A DNA stretch of 55,567 nt from Calidithermus chliarophilus DSM 9957. Its GTDB lineage: Bacteria > Deinococcota > Deinococci > Deinococcales > Thermaceae. Positions 10,520-19,031 of this stretch are shown here, in pieces (the first letter of the stretch is position 1; the number at the start of each line of letters is the position of its first letter). The notes below the pieces were generated by a model. That model was not told where the DNA came from, made no database searches, and saw only the letters and a program-made list of their open reading frames with translations. Made by a program: the position numbers and the translations under genes. Where the stretch lies: the NCBI RefSeq assembly GCF_000430045.1, contig NZ_KE387027.1, forward strand, positions 207,432 through 262,998, written 5' to 3'.

Positions 10520-11863
10520 TCACCCTTCCTGCCGGATGAGCGGGGTCTTGCCCAGCGCGTTCTTGGGGAGCGCCTCCACCCAGCGCACCTCGACGGGTAC
10601 GGGCGCTGCCCCCTGTGCGAGGAGCGCTTGGGCCAGTGCTCCCGGCAGGGCCTGCTCGAGCGCCGGGTCGGGCCGGCCTGCCAGCAGCACCTGCAACCGG
10701 CCCGGCGCGTACACCACCTGCCAGCCTGCGGCGGGCGCCAGGTCGATCACGTCGTGGAAGACGTTGGGGTGAACGGCGACGGTGCCCCCCTCCCGGCCCG
10801 GCAGGCGCAGGACGTCCTCGAGCCGCCCCTGGATGCCGTCCACCAGCCGGTAGGGCCAGCCCGAGGGGCACGGCCGCTCGCCGAGGCGAACGCGGTCGCT
10901 CATCTCGTAGCGGATCAGCGGCTGGGTGCGGCTGAAGAGCACCGTCACCAGCACCTTGTCGCCGTACTCGCCGGGGGGGACAGGCCGGTAGCGCTCGTCC
11001 ACCACCTCGGTGATCACCAGGTCCTCGAACAGGTGCAGCCCGTCGTGGTGCTCGCACTCGGCGGCGATGGTGGCGGCCTCGGTGGCCCCGTAGACGTCGA
11101 AAGGCTGGCGGCCCCAGGCCCGGGCGATCAGCCTGCGGGCTTCGTCGGTGAGCACCTCCGAGGCGCAGAACACGGCTTTGGGGGCGATGCGGAGGCGGCC
11201 CTCGAGCTGCTCCACCGCCAGGGCCCGCCCCATCGAGGCGTAGGCGACGAGGGCCTCGGGCTGGAAGCGGTTGAGCCGCTCGACGTTCTGGGGCAGGGGA
11301 TCGGTGGCGTCGAGCCGCAGAGCGGGTACGAAGGGGCTTTGCACGCTCGAGCCCACCCGCGCGGACTGGTGGAAAGGGGTGGTGGTGCTCACCACCGCGA
11401 TCTTGCTGCGCTTGCCGAGCCCCACCCTGACCCCGCCCCAGGCGTAGACGCGGGCATAGGAAGCCAGCACCGTGGCCCACTCCTCCTCGCCGAAGAGGAA
11501 AATCCCCCGCCGGCCGGTGCTCCCCGAAGTGGCACAGACCCGGTAGCGCCCCAGGAAACGCTCGTCGCCCCGGAGGGTCTTCAGGTGGGCCTCCACCTCC
11601 TCCAGGCGCACGGCCGGGTCGGTCACGAGCTCGTCGAAGCGCTCCATCAGCAGCGCCTTGGTGAGTACGGGGAGCTCGGGCAGCGGGCGGGCCTCGAGGC
11701 CCCGGTGGAACCACTGGTAGAAGGGCGAACGCGCGTAGGCGTGGCGGCGCAGGGCCTCGAGGCCCTGCGCCTGGTGGGCCAGGAGGCGCTCGCGGCTCCA
11801 ACGGTCGTGTTGCCGCAGCCGCCAGCGCTCGAGCAGCACCCGGACAAGCAGCGAGGCGTTCAT
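10520..11863 (-). CDS. PaaK-like adenylate-forming ligase
   Basis: A 447-aa member of the phenylacetate-CoA ligase / F390 synthetase-like branch of the ANL superfamily. Seen are the phosphate-binding loop ATSGSTGRRG, the adenine-binding YGATEA motif, the GD/E-type loop before GRLED, and the C-terminal LPKNALGKTPL segment with the catalytic lysine. Members activate a carboxylate with ATP and pass it to CoA or another acceptor; the substrate is not predictable here. AAAGGTG precedes the ATG. The gene lies 36 bp after the Rieske gene in what looks like an oxidase-Rieske-ligase operon, an unusual setting for this family. Confidence 0.85.
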   Translation of the reverse strand: MNASLLVRVLLERWRLRQHDRWSRERLLAHQAQGLEALRRHAYARSPFYQWFHRGLEARPLPELPVLTKALLMERFDELVTDPAVRLEEVEAHLKTLRGDERFLGRYRVCATSGSTGRRGIFLFGEEEWATVLASYARVYAWGGVRVGLGKRSKIAVVSTTTPFHQSARVGSSVQSPFVPALRLDATDPLPQNVERLNRFQPEALVAYASMGRALAVEQLEGRLRIAPKAVFCASEVLTDEARRLIARAWGRQPFDVYGATEAATIAAECEHHDGLHLFEDLVITEVVDERYRPVPPGEYGDKVLVTVLFSRTQPLIRYEMSDRVRLGERPCPSGWPYRLVDGIQGRLEDVLRLPGREGGTVAVHPNVFHDVIDLAPAAGWQVVYAPGRLQVLLAGRPDPALEQALPGALAQALLAQGAAPVPVEVRWVEALPKNALGKTPLIRQEG

Positions 11864-11899
11864 GGGGCACCTTTGCAACCCTGCAGGCGGAGGGCCGGC

Positions 11900-12502
11900 C
11901 TACACCTCCGGCCCGACCGTCCCGAGGAAGTCGCCCGCGGCGACCAGCAGCCCCCCCTCCGACCGCAGGGGTAGCTGGGGCAGGGGCCGGGGCGGGGGGA
12001 GCGCGACCACTCTGGCCTGCTGCCGGGGGTCGTACTGCCCGCCGTGGCAGGGGCACAGCAGCACCTGCCGCGCCGCGACCCACTGGCTCACGACGCAGCC
12101 CAGGTGGGTGCAGACGGCCGAATAGGCGACGGCCCCCTCGGCCGCGTGGCTCCGGCTGGCCTCGTCGAGTTCCTCGGGCCGGAAGCGCAGGAGGAGGACC
12201 GCGTTCTTGGCCTCGCCGTCCTTGACCACCCCGGTGGCGGGGTCGAGCGGGTAGGCCAGGACGGGCGGGCCGCCGAGGGGGAGGTCTGAAGGGGTGATCA
12301 CGGCCCCCTTGCCGCTCCCGGTGGCCCGGACGAAGCGGTCCCCCGCCTCGAGGGGTTGGGTCTGGGGGGTCAGGGTCTTCACGGGGATGAGCCCCCTCCC
12401 CGCGTACAGCGCCGAGGCGAGGGCCACCCCGGCGCCGACCCCGACCGCCGCGCGGAGCACGGCGCGCCGCTGGACGTGCTGGGCTTTTTTCGAGGATTCC
12501 AT
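11900..12502 (-). CDS. Rieske [2Fe-2S] protein, membrane-anchored
   Basis: A 200-aa protein with an N-terminal Tat-like anchor (QRR followed by about 20 hydrophobic residues) and a C-terminal Rieske fold. Cluster ligands lie in CTHLGC and CPCHGGQYD. It transfers electrons at the outer face of the membrane. QcrA-type and arsenite-oxidase-type subunits have the same shape, but no bc-complex partner is nearby. It sits 29 bp after the multicopper oxidase gene, so electron exchange with that oxidase is the natural guess. Confidence 0.92.
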   Translation of the reverse strand: MESSKKAQHVQRRAVLRAAVGVGAGVALASALYAGRGLIPVKTLTPQTQPLEAGDRFVRATGSGKGAVITPSDLPLGGPPVLAYPLDPATGVVKDGEAKNAVLLLRFRPEELDEASRSHAAEGAVAYSAVCTHLGCVVSQWVAARQVLLCPCHGGQYDPRQQARVVALPPPRPLPQLPLRSEGGLLVAAGDFLGTVGPEV

Positions 12503-12531
12503 GGCTCACCTCCGCTGCCGGGGAAGGGGGG

Positions 12532-14079
12532 CTAAGGCCGGACCTCGAGCACCCCCATCATCCCCCGGTCCTCGTGCTCGACGAGGTGGCAGTGGTAGAC
12601 GGTGACCCCGCTGAAGTCGCGCAGGGGCACCGCGATCCGTACGGTCTCGTTCTTGCGCAGGTTCACGGTGTCCTTCCAGGCCCGGTAGGGCGCCGGCTTG
12701 CCGCCCCGCGAGAGCACCTGGAAGGGGTAGGTGTGCAGGTGGAAGGGGTGGTCCATGTCGGTCTTGTTGACGAGCTCCCAGACCTCGAGCGTCCCCAGCT
12801 TGGCCCGGACGTCCACCCGGCCGGGGTCAAACATCCGGTCGTTGATGAAGAACTCGGCCTGCATCATGCGCTCGCCCAGTACCAGGCGGCGGGTGGCGGC
12901 GGCCCTGGCGGGCTCGAGCCGTTCGACGGGGGCCAGCGAGGCGGGCAGGGGCAGGGGCTTGGGGCTGGCCGGGGCCACGACGGTGAGCAGGGTCTCGAGG
13001 CGGGTGGCTCCCATGCCCATCATGGAGCCCATCATCCCCGTGTCGCCCATGCCCCCCATGCCGCCGTGGTCCATCATCCCCATCCCTTGGCCCATGCCGC
13101 CGTGGTCCATCATCCCCATCCCTTGGCCCATCCCCTGGCCCATGCCCTGGTCGCCCATCATGCCGTTCATGCCGCCGTGCATCATCATCGCGCCGCGGTC
13201 GTAGGGGAGGGCCTGCAGCCGGTAGTTGCCGGGCCGGCTCAGGCGCACGAGCACCTCGGCCCGCTCGCCGGGGGCCAGCAGGAGCTCGGTGAGCTCGACG
13301 GGCTTCTCGAGGAAGCCGCCGTCGGTGGCGATGAGGTAGAGGGGATGGTTTTCCAACGCCAGCCGGTAGTAGCGGGCGTTGCTGGCGTTCAGGAGCCGCA
13401 GGCGCAGGGTGGCTTTCTGAGCACGCAGGGTCGGGCGCACGGCGGCGTTGACGGTGAGCAGGTTGCCCTCCCGGCCGTTCATCCAGTCCATTTGTGTCCA
13501 GGCCGGGATCCGGTCGCCGGAGAAAGCCCAGTCCTTGAGCACCAAGAAGTGTTCCTCGGCCCCCTTCAACTCGGGCAGGGCGTCGAGCGGCCCCTCCACC
13601 ACCAGCAGGCCCGCCAGCCCCGCGTAGAGCTGTGGGGCCACCCGGCCGTGGACGTGGGGGTGGTACCAGTAAGTCCCCGCCGAGCCCTTGGGGATCGTGA
13701 ACTCATAAAGGCGGCTCTCGCCGGGCTGGACCAGGGCCAGCGGGTCGTCCACGCTGGCGGGCACGTGCAAGCCGTGCAGGTGCAGGTTGGTGGCCTCGGG
13801 AAGGTTGTTGGTGAAGTTCAGCCGCACCGTCTCGCCCTCGCGCACCCGCAGGGTAGGGCCGGGGAAGCCGCCGTAGGTCATCAGCCGGGCGGGCTTGCCG
13901 CTCAGGGTCAGGTTGCTCTGCCGGGCGGTGATCTGGGCCTCCACCACGCCATCGGCCCGGAGCACCTCGAGCGTGCGGGGCTGGGGAAAGGGGCTTTGAG
14001 CAAAGGCGGGGAGCCTCGAGAGCCCGTAGCTGCTCGCCAGGCCCAGGGCTCCGTACTTCAACAGTTCGCGTCGGTTCAT
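12532..14079 (-). CDS. Multicopper oxidase (CueO/CopA-like), Tat-exported
   Basis: A 515-aa three-domain multicopper oxidase. The N-terminus MNRRELLKYG begins a Tat-like signal ending near AFAQ (residue 28). Copper-ligand motifs are HLHG (100-103), YHPHVHG (139-145), HPFHLH and the C-terminal HCHLVEHEDRGMM, whose Cys-His pair is the T1/T3 bridge. A Met/Gly/His-rich insert in the middle (MMDHGGMGQGM repeats, coded by 13000-13200) resembles the Cu(I)-capturing Met-rich segments of cuprous oxidases. It probably oxidises Cu(I) outside the membrane. It carries the second TTTRCA-N5-TTAACA site upstream. The ATG was chosen for its Tat signal and an AGGAGGCG site. Confidence 0.94.
   Translation of the reverse strand: MNRRELLKYGALGLASSYGLSRLPAFAQSPFPQPRTLEVLRADGVVEAQITARQSNLTLSGKPARLMTYGGFPGPTLRVREGETVRLNFTNNLPEATNLHLHGLHVPASVDDPLALVQPGESRLYEFTIPKGSAGTYWYHPHVHGRVAPQLYAGLAGLLVVEGPLDALPELKGAEEHFLVLKDWAFSGDRIPAWTQMDWMNGREGNLLTVNAAVRPTLRAQKATLRLRLLNASNARYYRLALENHPLYLIATDGGFLEKPVELTELLLAPGERAEVLVRLSRPGNYRLQALPYDRGAMMMHGGMNGMMGDQGMGQGMGQGMGMMDHGGMGQGMGMMDHGGMGGMGDTGMMGSMMGMGATRLETLLTVVAPASPKPLPLPASLAPVERLEPARAAATRRLVLGERMMQAEFFINDRMFDPGRVDVRAKLGTLEVWELVNKTDMDHPFHLHTYPFQVLSRGGKPAPYRAWKDTVNLRKNETVRIAVPLRDFSGVTVYHCHLVEHEDRGMMGVLEVRP
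13055..13126. repeat. 36-bp perfect tandem duplication in the multicopper oxidase gene
   Basis: Two identical 36-bp units (13055-13090 and 13091-13126) each encode 12 residues of the Met/His-rich loop. Being in frame and identical, the duplication looks recent. Confidence 0.85.
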
Positions 14080-14108
14080 AACGCCTCCTGCTTTAGCCTG
14101 CGCGTGGA

Positions 14109-14126
14109 GTGTTAAGCCTGTGCAAA
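14109..14126 (-). promoter_or_regulatory. Copper-regulon direct repeat (site 2, multicopper oxidase)
   Basis: TTTGCA and TTAACA on the minus strand, 11 bp apart, 30 bp upstream of the multicopper oxidase start and oriented toward it. It matches sites 1 and 3 at nearly every position. Confidence 0.6.
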
Positions 14127-14168
14127 GGGCAACCCCCGGCCGTGGCCGGGGGCTCGAGGGGGCGGGCA

Positions 14169-14549
14169 TCAGGCGGCCTGGGCCATGCGGCGGCACTCCT
14201 GGGCGCAGCGGCGGCAGGCGTCGGCACAGGCCCTCATCGTGCCGTCGGGGTCATCGATGGCCTCGCAGCTCTGGGCGCACGCCTCGCAGACCTCGGCACA
14301 GGCCCGGCAGACCTGGGCGTGGAGCCGCGAGCCCCGCAGCATGAAGTCCTTGGCTGTCTCGCAAATCTGTACACAGTCCATCATAATGGTCATGTGGGCG
14401 GGCTCGACGTGCTGGCCGCCGTGCTGCAGGCAGTGTTGAACGGTGGTGAGGCATACGTCGTGGCACTGCCCGCAGGCCTCGATGCAAGCCTGCATGGCGG
14501 GGCTCATGCCGGTGGTGCCGTGGGTGTGGTGCTGGCTGCTGTGCTGCAT
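14169..14549 (-). CDS. Four-helix-bundle copper storage protein (Csp-like)
   Basis: A 126-aa Cys-rich protein with 16 cysteines mostly in CxxxC spacing along predicted helices (ACIEACGQC, CRACAEVCEACAQSC, CADACRRCAQEC). This is the signature of Csp copper storage proteins, which hold many Cu(I) ions inside a four-helix bundle. The His-rich N-terminus lacks a signal peptide, so a cytosolic Csp3-like location is likely. AGGAGG lies 8 nt before the ATG; longer frames run into non-coding sequence. It is transcribed divergently from the DUF411 gene. Confidence 0.88.
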   Translation of the reverse strand: MQHSSQHHTHGTTGMSPAMQACIEACGQCHDVCLTTVQHCLQHGGQHVEPAHMTIMMDCVQICETAKDFMLRGSRLHAQVCRACAEVCEACAQSCEAIDDPDGTMRACADACRRCAQECRRMAQAA

Positions 14550-14705
14550 GGCTGGACCTCCTGAAATTCGGCCTTTCGGCCCTGATCCTGCTGGCAATTC
14601 CGGACGACGAGAGGCAGAGTTAAAGCTCGAGCCGGCGGGTCGAAGGAGGTTCAACTTTAGCCCCCCCGCCTGAAGTTGCCTTGAGTGCCGGCTGAAACTA
14701 CCGGG

Positions 14706-14723
14706 TTTACAAAGGCTTAACAC
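14706..14723 (+). promoter_or_regulatory. Copper-regulon direct repeat (site 3, DUF411 gene)
   Basis: TTTACA (14706-14711) and TTAACA (14717-14722) with 11-bp periodicity, 32 bp before the DUF411 start and oriented toward it. It may also serve the divergent Csp gene. A TAGCCT at 14732-14737 could be the -10 box. Confidence 0.6.
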
Positions 14724-14755
14724 CAAGGCATTAGCCTCTGTCGGAGAGGAAGCTT

Positions 14756-15223
14756 ATGACCCATCAACCCGACCGAAGACGAGCGCTGAAGATGCTCGGC
14801 GGCCTCGCCCTGGGCCTGGCCGGCGGAGCCCTGGCGCAGCAGGGGAGTGCCCTGAAGGGCCTCGAGGCCACCCTCTACAAGTCGCCCACCTGCGGCTGCT
14901 GCGGGGAGTACGTGAAGTTCCTCCAGGCGCAGGGCGCCCTGGTGAAGGTGGTGCTGCAGGACGACCTCAGCCCCCTCAAGCGCCGCTACGGGATCCCGCC
15001 CGAGGCCCAGAGCTGCCACACCATGCGCCTCGCGGGCTACACGGTGGAGGGGCACGTCCCGCTGGCCGCCCTCCAGAAGCTGCTGCGCGAGCGGCCCAGG
15101 ATCGACGGGATCGCCCTGCCGGGCATGCCCTCGGGCACGCCGGGGATGCCCGGCCCCAAGACCCAGCCTTACCGGGTGCTGGCCCTCGTCAAAGGGCGGC
15201 TCGAGCCCTTCGTGACGCTTTAG
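14756..15223 (+). CDS. DUF411 family metal-binding protein (exported)
   Basis: A 155-aa protein with an RRR-containing signal-like N-terminus (residues 1-27) and a DUF411 domain of thioredoxin-like shape. It has the conserved SPTCGCC motif near residue 44 and the downstream SCHTM. DUF411 proteins are recurrent members of copper-resistance clusters and are thought to bind Cu(I). GAGAGGA precedes the ATG. It is alone on the + strand between the Csp gene and the two-component genes. Confidence 0.9.
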   Translation: MTHQPDRRRALKMLGGLALGLAGGALAQQGSALKGLEATLYKSPTCGCCGEYVKFLQAQGALVKVVLQDDLSPLKRRYGIPPEAQSCHTMRLAGYTVEGHVPLAALQKLLRERPRIDGIALPGMPSGTPGMPGPKTQPYRVLALVKGRLEPFVTL

Positions 15224-15275
15224 GGCGCCCCTTCCCACCGGATCAGGCGCAGCGCGAGGAAGAGCGCGACAGGGC

Positions 15276-16361
15276 TCAGGACCGGGCTGGCGGCAGCGTG
15301 AACCAGAAGGTGCTGCCGCGCCCGACCTCGCTCTCGAGGCCCATGTTGCCCCCCATGGCCTCGACCAGGCCCTGCGCGACCGTGAGGCCCACCCCGCTCC
15401 CGCCGTCCTGGCGGCTGCGGGCCGAGTCCACGCGGTAGAAGCGCTCGAAGACCCGCGCCTGGTGCTCGGGGGGTATGCCAGGGCCGGTGTCGCGCACGCT
15501 GAAGCGCACCCCGCCCCGCGCCGGCTCGGCCTTCAGCCCCACCTCCCCGCCGGGCGGGGTGTGGCGCAGGGCGTTGGCGAGCAGGTTGGAGAGCACCTGC
15601 TGCAGGCGCTCGGGATCGCCCCACACCGCCGGCAGCGGCCCACAGGGCTCGAGCCGCAGGGCCACCCCCTGTTCCGCGAACACCAGCTCGAAGCGTTCGG
15701 CCGCCCGCCTCAGGGCCGCGGCAGGGTCGAGCGCCTGCGGGCGAATCTCCACCGCTCTCGCCTCGACCCTCGAGACCAGCGACAAATCCTCGACCAGGCG
15801 ACGCATGGCCCGCACCTCGTGGCTGATGCGCCCGGCGGCCTGCTCGGGCGGTAGCACCCCGTCGGCCAGGGCCTCGGCGTAGCCCTGCAGCCCGGCCAGG
15901 GGCGTGCGCAGCTCGTGGGCGACGGAGCCGATGAGCTCGACGCGGCTCTGCTCGACCCTCTCCAGCGCCTCGGCCATGCGGTTGAAGTCCTGGGCGAGAG
16001 AGGCCAGCTCGTCGCGGCCGTGCACCGGCAGGCGGTCGTGGTAGTGCCCCTGCGCGATGCTACGGCTGCCATGGGCCAGCAGCCGCACCCCCTGGCTGAC
16101 CCGCCTCGAGACCACCCAGGCCGTGCCCGCCGCCAGCAGCCCGGCCAGCGGCAGCGAGGCCAGCCAGGCGGCGGTGAGGGTCGAGCGCAGGCCGCGTTCG
16201 AGGTCGGCGTGCAGCTCGTGGCCCTGCGGCCCGATGGCCGCCACCATCTGCTCGATGTGGCTCTGGTAAAAGCGCGGGGCCAGCCACTCCGCGAAGCCCA
16301 GCAAGGCCACCAGCGCCACCAGCGCCGCCAGCAGGTGGGTCAGGAACAGCCGCGTGAACAT
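15276..16361 (-). CDS. Sensor histidine kinase (CusS-like)
   Basis: A 361-aa membrane kinase. It has a first transmembrane helix (about 5-25), a short extracytoplasmic sensor region, a second helix (about 65-85), HAMP, and the dimerisation/phosphoacceptor helix with SVAHELRTPL. The ATPase domain has an N-box (NLLANALRH), DTGPGIP and GSGVGLTV. The ATG overlaps the response regulator stop by one base (TAATG) with GGGAGGA ahead of it, so the pair is coupled. The position inside a copper island suggests it senses periplasmic copper, which is inference. Confidence 0.93.
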   Translation of the reverse strand: MFTRLFLTHLLAALVALVALLGFAEWLAPRFYQSHIEQMVAAIGPQGHELHADLERGLRSTLTAAWLASLPLAGLLAAGTAWVVSRRVSQGVRLLAHGSRSIAQGHYHDRLPVHGRDELASLAQDFNRMAEALERVEQSRVELIGSVAHELRTPLAGLQGYAEALADGVLPPEQAAGRISHEVRAMRRLVEDLSLVSRVEARAVEIRPQALDPAAALRRAAERFELVFAEQGVALRLEPCGPLPAVWGDPERLQQVLSNLLANALRHTPPGGEVGLKAEPARGGVRFSVRDTGPGIPPEHQARVFERFYRVDSARSRQDGGSGVGLTVAQGLVEAMGGNMGLESEVGRGSTFWFTLPPARS

Positions 16362-17026
16362 TATTCCTCCCGGAAGCGGTAGCCCACCCCGCGCACCGTC
16401 TCGATGTAGCGGGGGTTGTCGCTGTCCTCGCCCAGCTTCCGGCGCAGGCCCGCGATGTGCACGTCCACCACGCGATCTACGCCGGGGAAGTCCCCGCCCC
16501 ACACCCGCTCGAGCAGCCGCGCCCGGCTCCACACCAGCCCGGGGTGCTGGGCCAGGGTGAGCAGCAGGTCGAACTCCAGCCGCGACAGCGGTAGGGGAGC
16601 CCCGTTCAGCAGGGCTACGCGCTCGGCGGGCTTGAGGGTGAGGGCCCCGAAGGCGAGTTCGTCGCGCAGCCCCCGGCGTCGCAACAGCGCCCGCACCCGT
16701 GCCACTACCTCGCGCGGGCTGAAAGGCTTGGTCACGTAGTCGTCGGCGCCGAGATCGAGGCCCTCGATGCGCTCCTCCTCCTCGCCCTTGGCGGTGAGCA
16801 TCAGGACGGGGAGGTCGGGGTAGTCCCGCCGCGCCTCCCGGGCCACCTCGAGCCCGCCCACCTTCGGCAGCATCAGGTCCAGGATCAGCAGGTCGGCCGC
16901 GCCCAGCCGGGCCAGCGCCTCGGCCCCGTCGCGCGCCTCCACCACCTCGTGCCCCTCCTGGCGCAGGTAGGCCCCCAGCACCTCGTGGATGGAAGGGTCG
17001 TCATCGACCAGCAGCACTCGAGCCAT
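16361..17026 (-). CDS. OmpR-family response regulator (CusR-like)
   Basis: A 221-aa regulator. The receiver domain has the acidic pair DDD at residues 8-10, phospho-acceptor in LILDLMLPKVGG, and conserved Thr and Lys in LTAK and TKPF. The winged-helix DNA-binding domain ends ETVRGVGYRF. I chose the second Met (MARVLLVDDD) because GGGGGTGAG lies just upstream. It is the best candidate to bind the three TTTRCA-N5-TTAACA sites in the island. Confidence 0.94.
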   Translation of the reverse strand: MARVLLVDDDPSIHEVLGAYLRQEGHEVVEARDGAEALARLGAADLLILDLMLPKVGGLEVAREARRDYPDLPVLMLTAKGEEEERIEGLDLGADDYVTKPFSPREVVARVRALLRRRGLRDELAFGALTLKPAERVALLNGAPLPLSRLEFDLLLTLAQHPGLVWSRARLLERVWGGDFPGVDRVVDVHIAGLRRKLGEDSDNPRYIETVRGVGYRFREE

Positions 17027-17089
17027 ACTCACCCCCAGCTTACGCATGCCGTGCGGCCGGTGACCAAGAGCTAGTGACGTGTGGGAGTA

Positions 17090-17216
17090 TCCCCCCTAGC
17101 CCCCCTTGCTAAGGGGGGTGGAGAAGTAGCGTCTTGCGGCTTGCGTATTGCGTACGACGTACGACCCGCGCTCAGCTATCAGCTATCAGCTATCAGCGTC
17201 GAACATTCAGCGTCTA
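17090..17216. repeat. Composite intergenic repeat (copy 4)
   Basis: CCCCCCTTGCTAAGGGGGG palindrome (about 17099-17118), GCGTCTTGCG units, GTACGACGTACG segment, then three perfect TATCAGC units. Same module order as copies 1 and 3. Lies between the DUF3105 stop and the regulator gene. Confidence 0.8.
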
Positions 17217-17810
17217 GCGCACCGGGTTCTCCGGCCCCCGGCCCCGGTAAGCGTCGATGAAGGCGGCAGCCGCGGCGGCGTCCCAGCGCTCCAGCCGCAG
17301 CAGCTTGGTCCAGGCGGTGAGCTCGACGGTCTGGCCCAGACCCGCCTTGGGCACCACCACCAGCCCGTCCCACTGGCCCCGGTAGCGGCCGGCCCAGACC
17401 CGCAGGGTCTTGAGCACTTCCTCCCCGGGCTGGTCGTAGTAGATCACGACGTTGCCGTGCTCGAGCGCGTGCACCAGCTTTTCCCGGGGCTCGCCGCGGG
17501 TGTAGAAGCCCGGCTCACTCCAGTTGTACCAGTGCGTCCCCGAGGTGGGCGGGTCGGTGGCGTAGCTCAGCGAGGCGCCGATGTTGGCGTGGCTGCGCCC
17601 GTAGTCCGGGTGGTTCTGCACCTGCGTGAGGGCCGGCTTGCCCTCCTCGATGAGGCTCTCGAGGCTGGGCACCCCCTGCTGGCCCTGCCAGCGCAGGAAG
17701 CCCCAGACCGCCACCGCCAGCACGAGAACGCCGCCGATGACCCAGGGCCAGGGGCTGGGCTTGGGCTTGGACGAATACTTCAAGGCCTGTTTCCGTGCGC
17801 TCTTTCCCAT
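17214..17810 (-). CDS. DUF3105 domain protein, membrane-anchored
   Basis: A 198-aa protein with a basic N-terminus, one transmembrane helix (about residues 22-42) and an extracytoplasmic DUF3105 domain. The domain has the family's PPTSGTHW motif and an ALEHGNVVIYY segment. Function unknown; DUF3105 genes are common in Thermaceae and Actinobacteria. The ATG was preferred over a TTG four codons upstream because AGGG is correctly spaced before it. Confidence 0.85.
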   Translation of the reverse strand: MGKSARKQALKYSSKPKPSPWPWVIGGVLVLAVAVWGFLRWQGQQGVPSLESLIEEGKPALTQVQNHPDYGRSHANIGASLSYATDPPTSGTHWYNWSEPGFYTRGEPREKLVHALEHGNVVIYYDQPGEEVLKTLRVWAGRYRGQWDGLVVVPKAGLGQTVELTAWTKLLRLERWDAAAAAAFIDAYRGRGPENPVR

Positions 17811-17929
17811 AGACCCTACCAAGCTACCGCATTCGGGGTGAGGGCAATTGGGATTTCAGGTTGACTTCAGCTTGGACCCGGTACCGGCTTAAGGCTTCGT
17901 GAGCATGCTTAGAGCCGGAGGTAAGAGCG

Positions 17930-18904
17930 ATGAAACCCAAATATCTGGCCGGTTTGGCCCTCACCCTGCTGCTGGCGGCTTGCACGACCCAGAACCCGGG
18001 CTCGAGCCCCGGCCTCAGCGAACAGGACGCCCAGGCCCTCTCCGAGGCCGCGGCGGGCGACCTTGCCCTCGACGTCGGCCTGCTGGCCGACGCCCGCGGG
18101 GGCTCGAGCCTGCAGGCGGCGGCCCTCACCGAGGGGGCGCGCAACGCCATCGGCTATCGCCTGCCCCGCCGCCTCATCCACCTGCTCAACGCCGTCGGTG
18201 CTTACCTGCCCCCCGCTGGCTCGGGCGAGTGCAGCGTGACGGTGAGCCCCACCGACTACACCGACGCCGACGACGACGGCGTGCCCGCCAACGTCACCGT
18301 CACCTTCGACTGCGCTGGGACCCGCGCGGGCGGGACCGACTACACCACCGAGGGCAGCGTGACCCTCAGCGACACCAACGACGCCCTGCCCCTGAGCGGC
18401 TACAGCGCCGGCTTCGCCGGCTTCCACACCGTCCTCACCCGCGACGACGGCACCGTCATCGACCACGCCTTCGACGGCAGCCTCACCCTCGACAAGAGCG
18501 ACGCCAGCCTCTACGCCATCGCCAAGGACTACAGCCAGGCCGTCAGCGTCACCAAGGGCGCCAACACCTACACCGGCAGCGCCGAGTTCGAGGTCGAGAA
18601 GACCTACGCCCCCGAGCTCCCCGACACCCCCTGGGCCAAGGGCACCATCACCATCGCCCAGGACAACCCCGGCAGCCTCACCTGGGTGCGCGGCGGCAAG
18701 ACCCGCAACCTCGTCTGGTACACCGACCCCACCCTGCACTACAACCGCGCCGACTGCGCCAGCCCCAGCCGCCTGCTCAACTACGACGCCGGCGCCAAGG
18801 AGTGGGTCTACACCCGCCCCAGCGGCGAGCAGGACACGCTGCGGCTCGAGTTCACCGGATGCGGGCAGTTCACGGTGACGCTCAACGGGGAGGAGGTGGA
18901 GTAG
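17930..18904 (+). CDS. Lipoprotein of unknown function
   Basis: A 324-aa protein with a lipoprotein signal ending LLLAAC (Cys near residue 18) and no known enzymatic motif. A central DADDDGVPANVTVTFDC segment looks like a thrombospondin-type calcium loop. The C-terminus ends TGCGQFTVTLNG. A second protein at 34.05-34.98 kb has the same plan (calcium loop followed by a Cys, C-terminal TGC-x-TVT-x-NG), so the two are paralogues. GGAGG precedes the ATG. A TTGACT lies about 65 bp upstream, with no clear -10 partner. Confidence 0.85.
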   Translation: MKPKYLAGLALTLLLAACTTQNPGSSPGLSEQDAQALSEAAAGDLALDVGLLADARGGSSLQAAALTEGARNAIGYRLPRRLIHLLNAVGAYLPPAGSGECSVTVSPTDYTDADDDGVPANVTVTFDCAGTRAGGTDYTTEGSVTLSDTNDALPLSGYSAGFAGFHTVLTRDDGTVIDHAFDGSLTLDKSDASLYAIAKDYSQAVSVTKGANTYTGSAEFEVEKTYAPELPDTPWAKGTITIAQDNPGSLTWVRGGKTRNLVWYTDPTLHYNRADCASPSRLLNYDAGAKEWVYTRPSGEQDTLRLEFTGCGQFTVTLNGEEVE

Positions 18905-18909
18905 GGGGT

Positions 18910-19023
18910 GTCGGTGGTCGATAGCCGATAGCTAAACACTAAACGCCGTAGGGCCGGGTCTCAGACCCGGCCCTACCCGCTCCGTTCCCTCGTGGGGGGA
19001 GGGTCTTACCACAGGCCACAAGC
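18910..19023. repeat. Intergenic repeat with GGGCCGGGTCT hairpin (copy 5)
   Basis: GATAGC and AACGC units are followed by a perfect 14-bp inverted repeat (18947-18960 and 18962-18975) with a 1-nt centre. The inner 23 bp recurs exactly at 51.48 kb. It lies between convergent genes and may act as a two-way transcription stop, although no T-run follows. Confidence 0.75.
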
Positions 19024-19031
19024 TCCTAGCC

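Noticed and set aside
17863-17890. Promoter of the copZ type upstream of the 17.9-kb lipoprotein (TTGACTTCAG)
   Set aside because: No TANNNT lies at 16-18 bp, and the G-tract operator is missing.
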